Origin: Mesorhizobium carmichaelinearum
Lineage (GTDB): Bacteria > Pseudomonadota > Alphaproteobacteria > Rhizobiales > Rhizobiaceae
DNA length: 64,000 nt
Direction of reading: 5' to 3'
Assembly (NCBI RefSeq): GCF_900199455.1
Contig: NZ_FZQR01000007.1
Span: 124,001 to 188,000 of the forward strand
Shown in pieces: positions 61,227-64,000 of this stretch (position 1 is the stretch's first letter; the number at the start of each line of letters is the position of its first letter). The notes beneath the pieces were generated by a model. The model was not told the DNA's origin, did no database searches, and saw only the letters and a program-made list of their open reading frames with translations. Made by a program: the position numbers and the translations under genes.

Positions 61227-62099
61227 TCAGATGGCCGGGAAGCCGGGATGGCGTGCCGGCGGCTCCTGTCCGAAATAGTCCTTGAATGCTGCGTCGTAGA
61301 GGGCGTTTTCGTGGCCGAACATGGCGATGGTGAACGTCGCGTTGACGAAGGCCAGCCAGTCGAGGTCGCCTTGCCGGAGTGCTGCGCCATACAGCATGCT
61401 CAGCCAGCTCTTGCCGGCGTCGAAATATTTGTCCGGGTTGCGCGAGGCAAGCCAGCGCACGGTGGACAGATCGACGGCGGCTGCGTCGACGCGCTTCGAT
61501 TCCAACGCCTGAAGCACGTTGGCCTGGGTGTCGATCTGCATGACCTGGCATTGCGGCAGGACCGAATGCACCTGTGCCTCGGCATCGACATTCTGCAGGA
61601 TGGAGATGCGCGTCGCCGAACCGCCGGCAAGCAGTTTGTCGAACGTCCTGTTCTCGGCTGTCGGAAGGCTCAGCAGGGCAACGCCCTCGACATAGTAGGG
61701 CCGGGAAAAATTGACCAGCTGCGAACGCTGGGCGCTCATGGTCATGAACTGGATGGTGATGTCGACCTTGTTGGTGGTGACGTTGGGAATGCGCTGCGCC
61801 GGATCCTGCATGACGAACTCGACCTTGGTCGGATCGTCGAACAGGCCCTTGGCCAGGATGCGCCCCATAGTGATGTCCATGCCAACCAGCTCGCCCGCAT
61901 CGTTCTCGAAATGCCAGGGCGCGTTGGTGCTGCCGGTGCCGACGATCAGCTTGCCGCGGTCGAGCACGGTGCGCAGCAGGCTGTCGGATGCGGCCTGGGC
62001 GGCGGCCTTCTGAGCATCGACGGTTGCCAGCACGCCGGCCGTCGCCAGTCCCGCCATTCCCAATTTCAGAAAATCACGTCTTCCGGATGTGTCGTTCAC
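61227..62099 (-). CDS. Amino-acid binding protein with Tat-type signal
   Basis: A 290-residue periplasmic protein. Its N-terminus MNDTSGRRDFLKLGMAGLA carries a twin-arginine motif (RRDFLK), a hydrophobic stretch and an AQA cleavage site, so it is likely exported folded by Tat. The mature part has family 3 features (LIVGTGSTNAPWHFENDAGELVGMDITMGRILAKGL, NKVDITIQFMTMSAQRSQLVNFSRPYY). Divergent from the IclR regulator across 129 bp with palindromes. Ligand unknown, related to polar amino acids. Confidence 0.9.
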   Translation of the reverse strand: MNDTSGRRDFLKLGMAGLATAGVLATVDAQKAAAQAASDSLLRTVLDRGKLIVGTGSTNAPWHFENDAGELVGMDITMGRILAKGLFDDPTKVEFVMQDPAQRIPNVTTNKVDITIQFMTMSAQRSQLVNFSRPYYVEGVALLSLPTAENRTFDKLLAGGSATRISILQNVDAEAQVHSVLPQCQVMQIDTQANVLQALESKRVDAAAVDLSTVRWLASRNPDKYFDAGKSWLSMLYGAALRQGDLDWLAFVNATFTIAMFGHENALYDAAFKDYFGQEPPARHPGFPAI

Positions 62100-62168
62100 G
62101 GCGACCTCCTTTCGTGTTGTGTTCCCCTACGCACAGGCAATACACGCGACGGTGATTATCATAAGATT

Positions 62169-62210
62169 GTCTCTTACAAGAGACGCATGTATCCTGTACA
62201 AGACAGATAC
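62169..62210. promoter_or_regulatory. Two palindromic operators between binding protein and IclR genes
   Basis: GTCTCTT-AC-AAGAGAC (62169-62184) is a perfect 7-bp palindrome. GTATCCTGT...ACAGATAC (62189-62210) is a second, with one bulge. Both share ACAAGA, and they lie in the 129-bp divergent region, so are candidate IclR sites. Confidence 0.6.
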
Positions 62211-62228
62211 TAGCACCAGGAATCGACA

Positions 62229-63017
62229 ATGCAAGATGGCAATGCCTTGGCCGTTTCGGCCGACGAAAAGACGACGGCCTCCCGCGAGAAGGGCCTCAAC
62301 CGGGTGCTCGAAATCCTGGACTTTCTGCACACGACGCAGCGGGCGATCGGCATTGGCGATCTTGCCAAGGGGGTGAACGCCCCGCGTTCGACCACCTACA
62401 CGCTGGTGCGGTCGCTGGTCGACGCCGGCCTGCTGGAAATGGCGGGCGACGGCAACCGCGTCTATTTCGGTAAAAAACTCTATCTCTATGGAATGGATTA
62501 TGTGCGCGGCAACGACCTGCTGCGGCGCGGGCGCCAGGAGGTCGACCATCTGTCGCGCGAAACCGGCGAGACCTCGGAACTGTGCATGCTGCAGAGCGGC
62601 CGCTACACCATAGTCCATTCCAGCCCGGGCACCAGGCCGTTCCGCATCAGCTCGGCCACCGGCCTGCAGATACCGCTGCCCTGGACCGCATCGGGCCGGC
62701 TGCTTCTGGCGGGGCTGGAGCGGGCCGAAATCGAAGCCATGGTGTCGGAAGACGATCTCGTGCTGCCCGACGGCCGCAAGCTGCGGCTCGACGATTTCAT
62801 CGCCGACATCGCCAAGGCTGGGGTGACCGGCTACTGCGTGACCTCGGGGCTGGTCGATGCCTACACGAAGTGTCTTGCCGTGCCGGTCTTTTCAGCGCCG
62901 GGCAAGGTGGAGGCGACGATGTGCCTGGTGGTTCCCATCGATACGTCCGAGGAACGGACCGGCAGCCTCATCGGCCTGCTGCGCGACCGCGCCGGCAGGC
63001 TTTCGATCGGCGGATAG
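62229..63017 (+). CDS. IclR family transcriptional regulator
   Basis: A 262-residue regulator with a winged helix-turn-helix (GLNRVLEILDFLHTTQRAIGIGDLAKGVNAPRSTTYTLVRSLVDAGLLE) and an IclR effector domain (ETGETSELCMLQSGRYTIVHS, ASGRLLLAGL, GYCVTSGLVDAYTKCLAVPVF). It probably represses or activates the divergent ABC/RidA/SelA operon in answer to its amino-acid substrate. Confidence 0.92.
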   Translation: MQDGNALAVSADEKTTASREKGLNRVLEILDFLHTTQRAIGIGDLAKGVNAPRSTTYTLVRSLVDAGLLEMAGDGNRVYFGKKLYLYGMDYVRGNDLLRRGRQEVDHLSRETGETSELCMLQSGRYTIVHSSPGTRPFRISSATGLQIPLPWTASGRLLLAGLERAEIEAMVSEDDLVLPDGRKLRLDDFIADIAKAGVTGYCVTSGLVDAYTKCLAVPVFSAPGKVEATMCLVVPIDTSEERTGSLIGLLRDRAGRLSIGG

Positions 63018-63028
63018 GCGAGAGACCG

Positions 63029-63232
63029 CTAAGCGATGATGTCTGGAATGATCTTGTCTTCCAGCGCCATCAGCCGGTCCTTGAGCACCAGCTTCTTCTT
63101 TTTCATGCGCTGGATCTGCAGCGGGTCGCAATTGGTGGCGATCATCGCGTTGATCGCCGCATCGAAATCGGCGTGTTCCTGCTTTAGCCGGGAAAATTCG
63201 AGGCGAATATCGGCCTGTTCCTGATCGGACAT
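63029..63232 (-). CDS. YdcH/DUF465 small helical protein
   Basis: A 67-residue protein, MSDQEQADIRLEFSRLKQEH..., with the family core LKQEHADFDAAINAM and MKKKKLVLKDRLMALEDKI. Two helices form a coiled-coil hairpin. Function unknown; often found twice in rhizobial genomes. It is convergent with the IclR gene (12 bp apart), and a second member lies 240 bp away on the other strand. Confidence 0.92.
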   Translation of the reverse strand: MSDQEQADIRLEFSRLKQEHADFDAAINAMIATNCDPLQIQRMKKKKLVLKDRLMALEDKIIPDIIA

Positions 63233-63472
63233 TCTCTACCGTCTGCACGTCTGCGGCGCCCAAAAACTGGGCCTGATTGGGCGGGGGCGGCAATTTCTGC
63301 CACCGGCGCGCAGCCCATATCACATTTCACATTGTCGTGGAATGCTACCACGCAGCATTCGACATCGCAGTCGGAAGGTGGCAAAGTGTCATTGTGCCGT
63401 CACAGAAGCGAGCCTGCGGTGGACGCGCCTTGACGGCTGCAATCGAGGAAACCATGAAAGGGAGAACCAATC

Positions 63473-63652
63473 ATGTCTCTTGCTTCCCATCTTGATGAGT
63501 TGCAGCGGAAACACGGCGACATCGAACGTGAGATCGATGACGCGATGAACCACCCGTCGGTGGATGACCTCGAAATCGTGAATCTCAAGCGACGCAAGCT
63601 GGCACTCAAGGATGCGATTGAGAAATTGAAAGCGCAACCGACTACGCATTGA
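63473..63652 (+). CDS. Second YdcH/DUF465 protein
   Basis: A 59-residue protein, MSLASHLDELQRKHGDIERE..., with the same pattern as its neighbour: helix, short turn with Pro (NHPSVDDLEI), helix LKRRKLALKDAIEKLKAQ. ATG 63473 has GGGAG eight bases upstream. It is shorter than its paralogue and sits divergently. Paralogues in opposite orientation suggest a local duplication or a convergent family pair. Confidence 0.9.
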   Translation: MSLASHLDELQRKHGDIEREIDDAMNHPSVDDLEIVNLKRRKLALKDAIEKLKAQPTTH

Positions 63653-63691
63653 TGCCCGACTGACATAGCCGTTTCACGCGGAATTGTCTTG

Positions 63692-63722
63692 CCGGCGGCA
63701 GTTGCTGTCGCCGGACGCTTTT
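63692..63722 (+). terminator. Terminator after the second YdcH gene
   Basis: Stem CCGGCG-g-CAG / CTG-t-CGCCGG (63692-63714) with loop TTG, followed by GCTTTTCC. A Rho-independent terminator for the YdcH gene 40 bases upstream. Confidence 0.65.
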
Positions 63723-63794
63723 CCGTTTAGCCAAGGTGAAATTTGTCTGCTCGCGACCGCGCTGACTGGCCGGTTTGCCGAGAACAGAAGATAT

Positions 63795-64000
63795 TCAAGA
63801 CCACCGCTTTCTGAGCAGTCCGAAGATTGCATTGACTGCAGCTGCTGCCAGAAGACCGAAAAGTGCTGCGTAGAATAATTCTTTGAAATCGTATTCAGGC
63901 CCTGCTGTTAGCGCAAGATAAAGGCTTATGGGAAAGCCAATTGACAGCGATATATATTTATGAGGCTCGCTCCAGAATTTTCTCTTGAATGTCTCGAATA
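63795..64000 (-). CDS. C-terminal end of a membrane protein, start outside the window
   Basis: The minus frame is open from the right edge to the TGA at 63797-63795, about 67 residues. Visible sequence includes FETFKRKFWSEPHKYISLSI, then GFPISLYLALTAGPEYDFKE, then a hydrophobic helix LFYAALFGLLAAAAVNAIFG ending LLRKRWS. Two membrane helices with a basic end are likely (positive-inside). Codon use (TTA, ATA, AGA, AAA, CAT) and lower GC differ from the neighbours, a sign of recent transfer. Protein not recognised. Confidence 0.65.
   Translation of the reverse strand, partial: FETFKRKFWSEPHKYISLSIGFPISLYLALTAGPEYDFKELFYAALFGLLAAAAVNAIFGLLRKRWS

Overview
This 64 kb window is chromosomal DNA of an alphaproteobacterium of the order Hyphomicrobiales, most like Mesorhizobium. 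The evidence is high GC, dense ATGA-coupled genes, a TPP-riboswitch thiBPQ operon, an rpoH2-type sigma factor close to carD, fdxA, a Suv3-like helicase and phaB-phaA-phaR, Cys-free L36, many solute ABC transporters, and several rhizobial-type palindromic repeat families scattered between genes. No rRNA, tRNA, prophage, insertion sequence or CRISPR array was found. Most genes are housekeeping or transport genes with recognisable families.

Layout. 1-8.1 kb: 3' end of an Ala/Pro-rich protein, a ccdAB toxin-antitoxin pair, a Uup-type ABC-F ATPase, thiamine pyrophosphokinase, and divergently a TPP riboswitch with thiB-thiP-thiQ, so thiamine uptake and phosphorylation sit together. 8.3-12.9 kb: M48 lipoprotein protease, a secreted caspase-fold/Sel1 protein and RpoH. 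13-15.5 kb: a polar amino-acid (probably cystine-type) ABC transporter. 15.7-21.2 kb: CarD, 7Fe ferredoxin, an S4 RNA-binding protein and a very large Suv3-like helicase whose disordered tail carries a palindromic repeat read in frame. 21.2-21.9 kb: a gene-free block dense in GANTC sites. 21.9-24.8 kb: PHB synthesis and control (phaB, phaA, phaR), with two PhaR-type operators. 24.9-30.6 kb: GNAT, rhodanese, FtrA-type regulator, two divergent citrate-synthase-like genes (one fused to a helix-turn-helix) and a frameshifted patatin gene. 30.6-31.4 kb is gene-free, possibly debris.

31.4-47.9 kb: RND efflux pair, DUF3309, oxidoreductase/LysR pair, MFS, N-formylglutamate amidohydrolase, DUF1036-pyruvate kinase, alpha/beta hydrolase, TPR protein, L36, an LprI-like protein and purEK. 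47.9-54.5 kb: a six-gene sugar catabolic operon (isomerase, binding protein, ATPase, permease, RpiR regulator, PfkB kinase) for an unidentified sugar. 54.8-57 kb: a parDE-type pair and an ECF sigma/anti-sigma pair. 57.3-63 kb: a SelA-like PLP enzyme, RidA and an amino-acid ABC transporter with a Tat-type binding protein, next to an IclR regulator. Two small YdcH-type genes and the end of a compositionally atypical membrane protein close the window.

The most interesting items are the SelA-like/RidA/ABC cluster, the in-frame repeat in the helicase, the GANTC cluster, the PhaR operator pair, and the HTH-citrate synthase pair with three spaced ATTGAT repeats between the genes. All functions are inferred by reading the translations; no database search was run.
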